DNA of 64,000 nt from positions 21,031,840 through 21,095,839 of the forward strand of contig OZ005602.1 in assembly GCA_963930655.1 (NCBI GenBank). The letters run 5' to 3'. Shown one piece after another: positions 47,601 to 58,148 of the stretch. Made by a program: the position numbers and the translations under genes. The number at the start of each line of letters is the position of its first letter. Position 1 is the stretch's first letter. The notes under the pieces are model-generated. The model was not told the DNA's origin and ran no database searches. It saw only the letters and a list, made by a program, of their open reading frames with translations. This DNA comes from Myrica gale (taxonomy: Eukaryota > Streptophyta > Magnoliopsida > Fagales > Myricaceae).

Positions 47601-49943
47601 AATATGGGACTTGTATGGGTGATTGGAGATCTCGTTCTGTCCGGGGGCCCTATGGAGCTAGCCTTTGGAGATATATTTGCAAAGGGTGGGAAGTCTTCAA
47701 CAAGCATATTAGGTTTGTGGTGGGGAGTGGTGTTAGGGTCATTTTTTGGCGTGATGTTTGGTGTGGTGATCTTCCTTTGTCTCTGGCTTTCCCTGTGGTT
47801 TATTCTCTGGATCGGAATCAGGGGGCTATGGTGGCGGATTGTATGATGGTGAATGAAGGTCGTGTTGTTTGGAATGTTTCCTTTGTTCGGGCTGCTAATG
47901 ATTGGGAGTTGGCAGAATTCTCCGATTTTTTCTCCTTGTTGTATGGATCGGTGATTAGGAGGGGGGAGGACGATATGATGTCTTGGACTTGTTCCACAAG
48001 TGGTGTATTTTCGGTTAAGTCTATGTACTCTTCCTTTGCTAGTAGGAGCAGTTTTCCTGTTCCTTGGAAAGGAGTGTGGAGGTCAAAGTGCCCTTTGAAG
48101 ATTTCGTTCTTTGTGTGGGAGGCTATGCATGAGAAAATTCTTACGTCGGATAATCTTCGAAGGAAAGGTATCTATATTGCTGATTGGTGCTACCTTTATT
48201 GTGCGGATGGGGAGTCGGTTGACCACGTGCTCCTCCATTGTCCTTTCTCACGAGGGCTATGGAACCATGTGTTTGGCATTACGAATTTCCATTGGTTTAT
48301 GCCGGAGAAGGCGTTGGGAGTGCTGTGGAGTTGGAATAGGAGGTTCAAGAATCCGATTGCCAAGACTATTTGGAGAATGATTCCTTTGTGCATTTGGTGG
48401 TGTATTTGGAAGGAACGTAATAGTAGATGTTTTGAGGATTGTTCCTTGTCTTTGGCGAAGTTGAAAGAAAGTTTGCTTCTTTCCCTGTTTAGTTGGGCTA
48501 ATGCTGTGCTTGACTGCCATTTTGTTGATCTTGTTGATTTTCTTAGTTTTTTGGCTTGTTTAGACTGTGATATCGGTATAGCCCTTTGTACTGTTCTCGC
48601 TTCTTCTAATGAGATTGGTTACTTATAAAAAAAAAAGGATTACGAAGCAAGAATTGGTACAACACTTCAGGGTCTATCGTCGGTTGAGGGATCTTTCAAC
48701 TATATAGCTGTTTGAATATGAAAGGGTGTTCTTAAGTTAACCGTTAGGAATGTGAAATTTTTGGCTAAAAGAGTCCATGTTGACATAGAATCAAATAAAT
48801 GAAGGAGAACTCTGGTACTCTGCTGCTTCTCTCTGATGGCTTTGGGAGAGAGCAAATGGGGAGAGTCTGGGATATTTACTTTGAAATTTCAGAAACTCTG
48901 GGATAATTTTCATGATCAGATCTTGCCTTTAATATTACTCCAACTCCATTGAGGATAATGAATCTGTTGCTAAATGAGCTTGGAACTCAGCAAGTTTATA
49001 CTGTTTTTTTTCCTAGGCTTATACCGTTTTGCTTGGCACAACTCTTTTGTGATAGACCTTTACTTGGATCAAGTACTCATACATCTATCCTTTGAACTAA
49101 CTTCAAAGGACATTCCTGTGGTTAGTGATAAGAATTTGTTGTTAGATTGGTAAGAGAAAAAGAGTCTGATGTCCTTTTCTTTGTAGGAAGTCGAAGTTTT
49201 GATTGCTCCAAAAAAGAAAGAAGAAAGTAAAAGTCTAGATTCTGATATCCGTTTTAAATGCTTTTTGTTATGTTTTGGAGACTGTTCTCAAGGCAACTGA
49301 AGTTTGTTTCGTTTGTTGTACTAACCTTATGAGAGAGTTTGGGTGTCCAATGGATGTGGAATAATTCTGCAAAAAAATTTCCAGCTTATGATATGGGTGT
49401 TAAAGGTAAAGCAGCTGACAGATTATTGCTTTTTATAGTGGATCCTATATATGGTCTAAGTTGTCTGTATTGTGCAGTATTATTTTGATCCAGATTCGGG
49501 CCATCGATTCCGGTCAAGGAAAGAGGTTCTTTACTTTTTAGAAACAGGAACCAGACGTAAAAAGGGGAAACTAACGGAGAGCTCTGATACCGATACAATG
49601 GTAAGTCAAAAGCGAAAGGATGTTTCGTTGAAGCTGTTAGGAATAGTTCCCTTTCACTCTACTACTTTCCCCTTCTCTCTAACATGCATTCAAATCTCTT
49701 TTTCCAACTGTGCAGGGCGTTGAGGGCCAGAAACAAAAAAATTCTGGCACGAAGGCGAAGAGTTCTGCTTTGAACTTTGACTTCTTCAATGTGCCTGAGA
49801 ATGTCAAATGGGTTCTCACTGATTCCTCCCAAGGGTCCTGGGCTCCTTTTATTGGTGAGGAGAAGGTGTCCGAAGCGACTGTGCAAGAATGGGATTCTGC
49901 ATTCAATGCCCTGACTTCCAAACACAGTGATCATATTAAGTAA
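41669..49943 (+). CDS. Methyl-CpG-binding domain protein, MBD5/MBD6-like
   Basis: Nuclear reader of methylated CG DNA. Arabidopsis MBD5 and MBD6 silence transposons and some promoters. Exons are 41669-42064, 49478-49600 and 49716-49943, all phase 0 with GT-AG borders, giving 248 residues. The start MSNTETSG fits the family. Exon 1 ends in [17 protein letters not shown] and exon 2 begins [20 protein letters not shown], so the MBD fold is split by intron 1. Exon 3 carries the conserved C-terminal domain of this subgroup ([27 protein letters not shown]). Intron 1 is 7.4 kb because a LINE inserted in it on the same strand. A copia element lies just past the stop codon. The coding frame is intact. 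Confidence 0.92.
43288..44874 (+). CDS. LINE ORF1-like protein
   Basis: The 528-codon open frame begins at ATG 43288 and overlaps the ORF2 start (ATGA at 44871-44874), a typical plant LINE layout. Plant LINE ORF1 proteins bind RNA and package the transcript. Here I see only one clear CXXC pair (CSVCGF, about residue 152) and no CCHC knuckle or DUF4283 block, so the N-terminal part is probably truncated or divergent. Its long uninterrupted frame suggests a fairly recent insertion. Confidence 0.7.
   Translation: MIPEGKMGEGWRSVVVICEELTQAIGVLGRRRLGRAGSTVTKEVSFAAMVRSGSSAKMTTMETGKGVSFHAQGDEGKIGTKLSHEFSLAKPERNIEQDVSSQANYSPRISAQTAGSGRALWMQLMKLKSELDGVIELVRKRDVGEAHRPEAHVFTCSVCGFIMKAHRPASVMQMDPHGPEDLEGPGDVGVVHRSGKKVMGDQLRGVDFSSSGRDSVGPIFAENRMVDAVLEVTLPINSLGFPEPHCTADLDVGGSKLTQDKQGFTEECGVAVSLSRMDLVGHTHAEYALVDANLAVSPPAKSLVVSELHEATDLNCEGCGVPTESHGSTESVSCALSVDRELGTLSGIELGVGRRQQALELAHDELLSAGSGLDGGSVDFSPPPEVESSLPLSLLCLDRSELGLPSERVMISCQAGVSEVCAEPLRVLYPVVNKVEGEGSVEPSKWVLDMVKSFRHLVGVSCDGYESELMKLFAALKMERVRACRSSGRFGSKLIRELKALECSVNYDESASGSRRHKKVGRALVNSL
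44871..48628 (+). pseudogene. LINE ORF2 (endonuclease, reverse transcriptase, zf-RVT), frameshifted
   Basis: The endonuclease opens with [15 protein letters not shown] and QETK. It continues in another frame (from about 45050) with WCIGGDFNV and SDHFPILL. From 46024 the frame reads the linker and [14 protein letters not shown] shift near 46437 leads to [27 protein letters not shown] and the catalytic [11 protein letters not shown] further shift near 47338 leads to the C-terminal part with the zinc-binding [20 protein letters not shown] and [14 protein letters not shown]. The stop is at 48628. Residues 45838-45955 do not fit the family. The polyprotein cannot be made from this copy. Confidence 0.88.
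48644..49477. other. 3' part of MBD intron 1
   Basis: Ordinary T-rich intron sequence ends in the acceptor TATTGTGCAG before 49478. No other feature is seen. Confidence 0.5.
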
Positions 49944-50178
49944 TGATGGCATTACCAGATCTCCCCAGTGTATCATTAGGAGCATGACCCTGTACTGACC
50001 AATACAGGTATTTTTTCTTCCTTCTTTTTTTTTGCTTTTAGCTCATTGTCACTTCTGAGGGAATTTTCATTTACATCGAAAGCTCAATTGAATTGCCATT
50101 TGGCATTTCTGGTTCTAGGTTATACACCTCTCTTGCTTTATGATGTTTGGTCTTTGTGTTGTTTTTCCCCCTCCCTTG

Positions 50179-50456
50179 TGTCAAGTTGGAAGAATAAAAT
50201 CGAGCCCCTGTTCCTTTGCTCTCATTCCATTAAGTAAAGAATTCAAAAACAGGCTATACAAGGAAAGTGTATCAAGGGAGGAGCGCCATCCCTTATTTCT
50301 AGCTATTCTCTATAATTACGTAGTTATTTAAGGAAAACTATATACTCATAAAAAACTGTATAGCAGGCCAGCCATTACACGCCTATCACTCTGGTAAACA
50401 GAGTTGATAGGCTGGTTGCAGAATATTATCATAATTAATATTCTGCCCCCATGACA
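50179..50456 (-). repeat. copia 3' LTR
   Basis: 278 bp, starting TGTCATGGGGGCAGAATATT on the minus strand and following the polypurine tract. It holds a hairpin around 50375-50412. Confidence 0.8.
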
Positions 50457-50459
50457 CCC

Positions 50460-53400
50460 CCCTGAAATTGATTGTGAGTGGGCAGCAAACAACAATTTGT
50501 TGACAAGAAACTGGTGCCGTTGGCGCGGTAAAGATTTGGTCAGAATATCCGCAACTTGGAGCTCCGTGGGAACATAGGGAAGAGTAAGGAGGTGGCGTTC
50601 AAAGGCCTGGCAGATGTAATGACAATCCACTTCGATGTACTTAGTGCGCTCATGAAAAACGAGATTATTTGCAATCCTGATGGCACTAGCGTTATAGGCA
50701 TGTAAAGGAGTGGGTCGTGCTGTGGGAAACTGACTTCGGATAAAAGGCTACGGAGCCAAGTGATCTTGGAGGCAGCGGCGGACATTGCTTGATATTCAGA
50801 TTCAGTCGAGGACTTGGAAACCAATTTATGTTTCTTACTCTTCCAGGATATTAGGGCATTCCCAAGAAACATGCACCATCAGGTAGTGGAGTGACGAGTA
50901 TCAGGACAACCAGCGTAATCAGCGTCACTATAGGCAACTTGATGAAGGGAAGAACAAACCCTGTGAAGGAGTCCCTTGGATATACTGGATAATACGTCGA
51001 ACAACAGCTAAGTGTAGATTTCAGGGATTTTGCATGAACTGGCTGACTTGTTGGACAACAAAAGAGATATCTGGCCTGATTATAGTCAAATAAACCAAGC
51101 TCCCAACCAACATACGATAAAGGGTAGGATCATCAAGTAGGTTGCCTTCATTACAAAGATATTTGACATTGAGCTCAAGAGGAGTGTTGACAGAGGAAGT
51201 TTCTTGGAGTCGAGCAAGCTGTATCAAATCAAGGGCATACTTTTGCTGATTGAGATATACACCAGTAGAGTCGCGATGGACTTGAAAACCAAGAAAATAA
51301 GTCAGTTGGCCAAGATCCTTCATATGAAAGGAGGACTAAAGATTTTGTTGCAGCTGCTGAATAAGAAAGGAATCAGTACCCGTGATCACAATATTGTCGA
51401 CATAAACCAAGAGCAAGACAAGACCAGCATAAGTCCTTTTGAGAAACAAGGTGATCATATTGACTTTGCTGACAAGAGAGACCAAGAAGAGTGGTGCGGA
51501 TTTATCAAACCATGCACGAGAGGCTTGTTTCAACCCGTAAAGAGAGCGCTTCAGGAGACAAATTTGATTAGGAGGAGCTTCTAAGTCGGAGGGAGGCTTC
51601 ATACATACTGCTTCTTTGAGATAACCATGTAGAAATGCGTTTTTAACATCCATTTGATGGATATGCCAATTTTGAGAAGCGGCAATAGCAAGGACGAGAC
51701 GGACCGTGGTCATCTTGGCAACCGGGGCAAAGTTTTATGCTTAGTCAATTCCATATGCTTGGTGGTTGCCTAAAGCAACAAGTCGAGCTTTATATCTATC
51801 CAAAGTACCATCAGAGCAAAGTTTAACAGAAAACACCCATTTACAACTGAGAGGTTTGACAATTTTAGGACACGAAACAAGCTCCCAAGTATTGTTGTAC
51901 GCAAGCGCCTTAAGTTCTTCCTGCATAGCTTGTTTCCAAAAGTCCTCTTTTGCTGCATGAGAATAAGAGGAAGGAACTACAATACTGTACAGAGTGGCAG
52001 CAAGACAGAATAGTAGCCTCAGAAGATGGCAATACAGGAGCAACAACATCACGAACGGAAGCAAAGAGGCGACGAGTATAAACCAACTCTGATTTAAAGC
52101 GAGCAAATGAGGGAGTTGGAACATCAAAGGCAGGTAAGATTACAACAAAGTCCATAGCGTCAGAAGCAAAGCGAGTAGTAAAAAAATGTTCTTAAAAAAA
52201 AATCACATTCCGAGACACCCTCATTCGCTTAAGATGAGGATCATAGCATAAGAAGCCCTTATGAGAAGAACTATATCCCATGAAGGCACACTTCACGGAC
52301 TGTGCAGATAGCTTGTGGCGTTCATGTGGCGGTAAATGAACAAAACATATACACTCGAAGGTATGAAGGTGGTGGTAGTCTGGAGGTTTGCCAAAGAGGT
52401 GCAAATGAGGAGTCTCCATGTTCAAGACTTGCGAAGGTAGCTGATTAATAACATAAACTGCAGTGGACAATGCTTCGGTCCAGAATTTGGAAGGCACGAA
52501 GGTCGCAAGAAGCAAGGTCCGAGTGATGTCAACTTCCATCACGAGAGAAAACCACAACACAACTATTATCAACTAACTGTCCAACAGAGAGCAGATTTGC
52601 AGATAACCCTGGAGATATAAGGACATTCGAGTTTAGTAGAAATATCCCCAATAGCCGTAATAGGAACGATATTACCACTAGCAGTTTGGATATGAGAATG
52701 ACCATGATACTTGCGAATATATTGAAGCATACTAGAGGTTCTAGTCATGTGATTTGAGGCACCTGAATCAAGAAACCAAGATTTAGAAGGATCATGGATG
52801 GTACCTTGAAGGCCTAGTGCAGAAAAAGCTGAGATAATCATCTGCTGGACCATGTCAGGAGTCATGGGCGGAACAGATGCAGAGAAGTCCCCAAGAGAAG
52901 GAGCCGACGAAGCAGTAAACTCAACCGAAGCTTGATAAGCCTTTGGCTTGCAGTTAGAAGGTCTTGTGGGGCAATCCTTGATGATGTGACCATCCTTCTT
53001 GCAGTAGTTACAAGTTTTCTTGGGACAATTGACTGCGATATGACCATATTGTTTACAACTAAAGCACAATTTAGTGCTCAGATCTCGTGGCTTTGGTCGT
53101 CCTTGAGCAGCAAAAACAACTATAGGGTGGGTGTTGACATCTTTTTCTAAGAAAGCTTGAGTAATACCCCGTTGTTCTGCACACAGTAATTCCCCAAGAC
53201 AGATCTCAAGAGAGGGAGGAATCTCCCTGTTCAACAAAGCAGATCTGTTAGCTTCAAATTCAGGATGCAATCGCATGAGAAACTGGTCCCGGTGTCATGT
53301 GGCATGATCTTGATGCACAGCAGCCAAGCCCTCTGCAGAAAGCTTGGTTTGAACAAGTCCAGAATACTTAGTCCACAGAGTGAGGAGACCTGAGTAATAC

Positions 53401-53762
53401 CCTTGGATGGACAAGTTTCCTTGAGAGAAATTTGCAATTTCCAACTCAAGCTGAAACCGCCTTGCACTATTGTCATGATTGAACACAAGTTTCATGTATT
53501 CCCACAACTGTTTGGCAGTAGGATAGGGTCGAAGACTAAGTACGAGAGTTGGATCAACAGATTCAAGAATCCAAGAGCGAATCCCAGCATCTGCAGCGAG
53601 CCATTCAACCTGCTTCTCACCCTGGTCACTCGCTGGAAGTGGCATTGAGCCATCAACATAGCCCCACAACTTTTGGCCTTCAAGGAGGGTCTGGAAATGA
53701 AAGGCCCAAGCCGAATAATTCTTCCCGGTAAACTTGATGCAAACAGCTTCATGCTTCTCCAT
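50460..53762 (-). pseudogene. copia gag-pol polyprotein, deleted and frameshifted
   Basis: Gag starts at ATG 53762 (MEKHEAVCIKFTGKNYSAWA) and continues after a stop near 53296. It has two CCHC knuckles, CFSCKQYGHIAVNC and CNYCKKDGHIIKDC. The protease site follows as SWFLDSGASNHMT. From there the frame jumps at about 52570 to the integrase C-terminus (FWTEALSTAVYVINQLPS), so the pre-integrase and integrase core are gone. Reverse transcriptase segments (52100-51021) include WKQAMQEEL, MDVKNAFLHGYL and YVDNIVITG, where the usual YVDD has become YVDN. RNase H (50872-50480) reads SWKSKKHKLVSKSSTESEYQ and ADILTKSLP. Confidence 0.88.
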
Positions 53763-53937
53763 GTGGAAAGGAATGCCAAAGAAAAGGGAACAAAGAAAAA
53801 AAATTTTAGACAAGGACAAAGATGTGGGAACAAGAGCCAAGAGACTGAAAAATCCAAGATCCCACCCGAGAATCACTAAAACCACCAGAACAAGGGTTGA
53901 AACAAATGATGCTAAGAACCGAGTGACTCTGATACCA

Positions 53938-54183
53938 TGCCAAGTTGAAAGAATAAAATCGAGCCCCCTGTTCCTTTGCTCTCATTCCATTAAGTAAAGA
54001 ATTCAAAAACAGGCTATACAAGGCAAGTGTATCAAGGGAGGAGCATCATCCCTTATTTCTAGCTATTCTCTATAATTACGTAGCTATTTAAGGAAAACTA
54101 TATACTCCTAAAAAACTGTACATCAGGCCAGCTATTACACGCGTATCCAGAGTGATACGCGTGTAATTATCATAAGTTTGACA
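53938..54183 (-). repeat. copia 5' LTR
   Basis: 246 bp, ending in TTGGCA directly before the primer-binding site on the minus strand. It holds a perfect 14-bp hairpin (ATTACACGCGTATC and its complement) near 54133-54166. Confidence 0.8.
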
Positions 54184-54934
54184 TAGATCAGTAATTTAGG
54201 CTTAGATCATCTGTTCGTTGGTTGCTTATGTTCCGTCGATCTGTAGCTGGTTGGGCTCTGCTGACTTAGAACTGAAAGGAACTGATCAAATGGATGGGGG
54301 TTGGCAGACTCTTGTATTCAAATAAATTTTCATATACATGTACATGCGAGGGTAAAAGGGTTGTAAGTTGCACATTGGAAAGAGACTGTAACTGTGAGTG
54401 GTAAATATTTAGTGTAATTGAAACCTATAAGGTTAAAGTGTTTAGTCGAATTGTATCCCTATATTTTCCCCCCACCAATTTGCGCGTAGGGTTGATGCAA
54501 ATTTGTTTAGATAAAATGGAGCTTGGATTTTTCCATCCGCTCGTTCAACGTCGTTGCACAATTAACGAAGAGGAATTCCTAATCTCTTGAATTTTTTCGA
54601 ATATAGGATAAGAAAAAATTTATCACACATAGTTCATCTGCGATAGGGGTTGCTTGCGTGTGGTGCACTATAGCTTCCACGCATTGTACTATAGCAAATG
54701 TTTGTGGAAGTTAACCACTAATAAATGCCTTCCCACTTTATGGAATTTACTATAAGAACTTTCTATAAATTTTTGCAATTTTTAAAATACTAACTATTAA
54801 TAATTGTATTATGATTTTTTTAACAAAAAATATTCTAAAAATATATATGAGACCATAAAACAAGAGGATATAAAGGAGCATTTATTCTTATGAATATATA
54901 TTTGCACAACTATTTACCTTTGGCTAATATTTAT
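54184..54934. other. Downstream MBD flank, no gene recognised
   Basis: It may hold the displaced 3' UTR or terminator region of the MBD gene (AATAAATTTT near 54320), but this is inference. The rest is AT-rich without domains. Confidence 0.35.
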
Positions 54935-55696
54935 GGGTTTGGATTTAATTCAGACCGTACAGGTCCAGATGCATCTAGACCCATGGTATAGATTGAATCT
55001 TATAGATCTAAAGATAGATAGGCCGCCACCTCATTTAATGAGGCCTATCTATCGTTGGCTCGGCTCGACTCTTCGATGAGCGAGCCAGTGCGCGTTAGAC
55101 CCTCCTTTTTTGCATCACGTTTACATCCATGTTATTGCCAAATCCCCCATTTTAAATGTTATTTCAAAATCTCCAACCTCCAAATCCCTAGACTTGATAA
55201 AACCAAAAAGGGTTAGAAGACTCTTATTGTCTCTGCTTCAAAGTTATTCTCTCCTTTTCCTTGGGTGAGCTTCAAAAGTATCTGAATCAGTTTGTTTTTG
55301 AACTTTTTGTCTCTTGACTTATTTAGTTTGTATATATTCATTTAAAGATAGAGAATCCAACAGTTTGTTGTATGCATTTAAAGAGAGAGAATCCGAGTAA
55401 ACATAGAGAGAGATTTTGACATCCGAAAGTGTGATTGTTTAAAGAGTATGTGGTCTAGCGCTAGTGGTCTAACTTTAAAAATGACACAAGTGAGTTTGTG
55501 GTCTGGAACTAGTGGCCTAACTCTAAAATAGTGGCTACAAGTAATTTTGGTTGAAAGTTTTGGCATGTTCCTTTTTTTGGATGTATGTTATTTGGCAGAT
55601 TTTATTTTTTTGGATGGACGTTCTTTGGCGGATTTCTCTTCTATTGGATGGAACTTTTTAGTTTTTTTTTTTTTTAAAATCTCTTTCAATTTCAGC

Positions 55697-55876
55697 AAAC
55701 GAGTGATGAGCAAAATGTGCAGGTCACGTGGAAACAAAGCATTTCTCACGGCCTGAAACGTGTATTGGCATTAATCTGCGACGTTATATTGTCTCTTCCT
55801 AACCTTGGTTTTAAGCACATTAATGATTACGTGCTTTTGTTCAACAAAATCCAAATTAAAGCATATCTTCTTTGGG
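55697..55876 (+). CDS. Unidentified exon-like piece inside TIR element
   Basis: The segment follows a good acceptor (TTTCAATTTCAG) and runs open for 60 codons (VTWKQSISHGLKRVL, NLGFKHINDYVLLFN) to LLWV, where GTACGT could be a donor. The frame itself remains open to 55989. I do not recognise the family. It may be one captured host exon or part of a lost transposase, and no neighbouring exon was found. Confidence 0.25.
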
Positions 55877-56212
55877 TACGTAACGAATGGGCAAACTTAT
55901 TGGTGGAACATTCTGACCATTATTCTCATGAACTTTTTCTATTGCCTTTCAAGCTTCCAACAACTATTAACGAAGGTGTCACTTATTGACATCCCCTTCT
56001 ACGTTTATTAATTTGCGTTATCTGTAAAGGGAGGAATCCAATTCCAAAGCGGACATACGTATAAAGGTCGAGGAAAGCTAATTAAGGGGCGACAATTATT
56101 TCATCCCAAACCTATCTATTTCAGAATTTACAATCATCTAGTTCAAAATACATGCTCTGCAATCAGAATGCCAAGATCATTCAGCATTATCTTCAGGGTT
56201 AATGAAAATCGA

Positions 56213-56400
56213 AGGACTTATGTGACCAAATTGAAAACTCAAGGACTAAATCGATAAATGCGGATAACCTAAGGACTTATGAGACCAAATTGAAAACTCA
56301 ATGACCAAATTGATAAATGAGGATAACCTAAGGACTAATGTGACCAAATTGAAAATTCAAGGACTAAATCGATAATGAACATAAAACCCAGGGACTATTT
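56213..56400. repeat. Tandem repeat, about 59-bp unit, three copies
   Basis: The phrase GACCAAATTGAAAACTCAA recurs every 59 bases, each followed by AAATCGATAAATG-like and GGATAACCTAAGGACT text. It lies inside the long-TIR element. Confidence 0.85.
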
Positions 56401-57769
56401 TGGTCATTAACCCTTATCTTCATGTTCTGAAACCACATCTTTCTCCTCATGATATGTGTTTTTTGTTGCCTGAAATATTGAGCTTACAACACCATATAAT
56501 TGGACAATCATGTACCATCACAAACTAATAAAAAAAAATACAACTAACTAACTACAGAACTAAGTGAGATGGGATATAGGAGAAAAAATAATGGCTACTT
56601 AGCTCCTTGTTCACTTTCCAACGAAAATCTTAAAAGGACCAACATACTCTTAAGACGTCCCTTTCTAGAACTAAATCCAATCAAGCAATTCAAACCCATT
56701 TGGGGATCCCCAATACATCAGCTGTTCTAGAAGAACAAGAACAAGGACAAGGGCTAGGATGAAATCATATACAATTAGAAGTATAGTAGGAGAAGCATGC
56801 AGAACCCCAGTCAAATCTCTTGTAACCCCAAAACCTCAATCTAACATATCATAGACCGATGCCAACTATAAAACTAGATAAATGGGTATAATTTATTTTA
56901 AAGAGGGGTGGGAGATAAAAAACACAGAAAAAGGGAGATATTACATTGAAGTCACACAAGCATAAAAGGCCATGGCCAACTCAGAAGTGAAACGAATGCC
57001 AGAAATATGTCATTTTCCTATGGACTCTACGTAGTCTAGGATCAATTAAATACATAAAATCCACCAACGCATTAAAAAGGATAGAGAGTACGAAAATAAC
57101 CCACAACATGACATTTTAATATCCTTCACAAATAAGAAAGAATAGACAAAACACCAAACCCATAATTAAAGAAGCAATACCCAGCCCAGAAAAAAATAGA
57201 AGCAATCCCCATATTAACAAAAGCCAAAAGCAATCTAGATAAGTAAGAAAAAATCTGAAGAGAGAGAGTTACACTTGTGAATCCCACAATCTAGCCAAAA
57301 GCAAACTGGAAAACTGCATCCTGGTTTAGGTAAGGCCCTAACAAAACACTAATCCAAACATTACAGCAAAGAAAAAACATATTATATAGGGCTTACCATT
57401 ACTTGTATTATAGCAACTCAAAATCCCTACATTCTTGACTAGAAGATTGGAACCTAACAGAAAAAATAATCAAACAAAAAATGTTAGTAAATCGAAACCT
57501 AATTGAGACAAAAGCAGCACGGGGAGAGGTCACTTTGGCCATAGAGAGAGACAGAACCAGCGAGGTGAGTGATGCAGCGGTGAGTTGAGAGAGAGAGCCA
57601 CCGTGAGAGACTGGAGAGTGACTGAGAGATTTTGAGGGAGAGTGACGCGTTCTTTAGTAAACTGAATGTGACCACACCTTGACCCCGTTATGTGCGGTTT
57701 CTTCCGCTCTTCAAACGAAAACTAAAAAAAGGGTGGGATTTGAGGAATTTCAAAATGGAAGGGATTTGA

Positions 57770-57900
57770 GGGATTTCAAAATGAGTGAGAAACTAAAATG
57801 TAGGGATTTGGGAAGAAATGTGTGGGATTTGGGAAGAAATGAGTTTTGAAATATGAAGGGATTTCGAAATGAGTTTTGAAATGTGAAGGGATTTTGAAGC
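57770..57900. repeat. Short tandem repeats next to right TIR
   Basis: GGGATTTGGGAAGAAATG occurs twice and GAGTTTTGAAAT plus GAAGGGATTT occur twice, head to tail. They resemble subterminal repeats of DNA transposons. Confidence 0.7.
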
Positions 57901-58148
57901 AGCAACCTGTACCGGTCAAATGTGTGGTCGTAAATAAGTTGTAGTGGTCCGACCGGTACAACTGTTGAGGCCAAAATGGAGGGTTTGACGTGCGCTGGCT
58001 CGCTCAGCAAAGAGTCGAGCCGAGCTGATGATAGATAGGCCACATTAAATGAGGTGACAACCTATCTATCATTGGATATGTAAGATTTAATCCAGACCGT
58101 GAGTTTGGATGCGTCTGGACTTGTACGGTCTGGACTGAATCCAAATCC

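Larger units (their letters stand above)
43067..48636 (+). mobile_element. L1-type LINE, nearly full length, in MBD intron 1
   Basis: ORF1 and ORF2 are followed by a poly(A) tract (48627-48636). An 8-bp repeat AGGATTAC lies just left (43059-43066) and just after the A tract (48636-48643), a possible target duplication sharing one tail A. The 5' end is uncertain because ATCCATA repeats (43071-43096) sit there. ORF2 has at least three frameshifts and one replaced patch, so this copy is inactive. It lies in the same orientation as the host gene. Confidence 0.85.
50179..54183 (-). mobile_element. Ty1/copia retrotransposon with two LTRs, defective
   Basis: Minus-strand element. The 5' LTR is 53938-54183 and the 3' LTR is 50179-50456. 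Both share GAATAAAATCGAGCCCC and TTAAGGAAAACTATATACTC. The minus strand next to the 5' LTR reads TGGTATCAGAGTC (53937-53925), a tRNA-iMet primer-binding site. AGGGGGG beside the 3' LTR is the polypurine tract. The LTRs differ most at their TG ends, where each holds a different hairpin. No 5-bp target duplication is seen. The coding region is interrupted and lacks the integrase core. Confidence 0.9.
54935..58148. mobile_element. 3.2-kb element with about 170-bp terminal inverted repeats
   Basis: The left TIR (54935-55105) and right TIR (57978-58148) are inverted copies. They share TTTGGATT, CAGACCGTAC, GATAGATAGGCC, GGCTCGGCTCGACTCTT, GAGCGAGCCAG and ACCCTCC. Each TIR also contains an inner palindrome around GATAGATAGGCC and GGCCTATCTATC. 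No transposase is seen. The core has an exon-like piece (55697-55876), a tandem array at 56213-56400 and GGGATTTGGGAAGAAATG repeats near the right end. Long TIRs suggest a Mutator-like element. The flanking 9-mers AATATTTAT and AATGTCTAG agree only at 6 of 9 positions. Confidence 0.75.

Noticed and set aside
51204-51584. 126-codon plus-strand frame in the copia element
   Set aside because: It is antisense to the reverse transcriptase on the minus strand.
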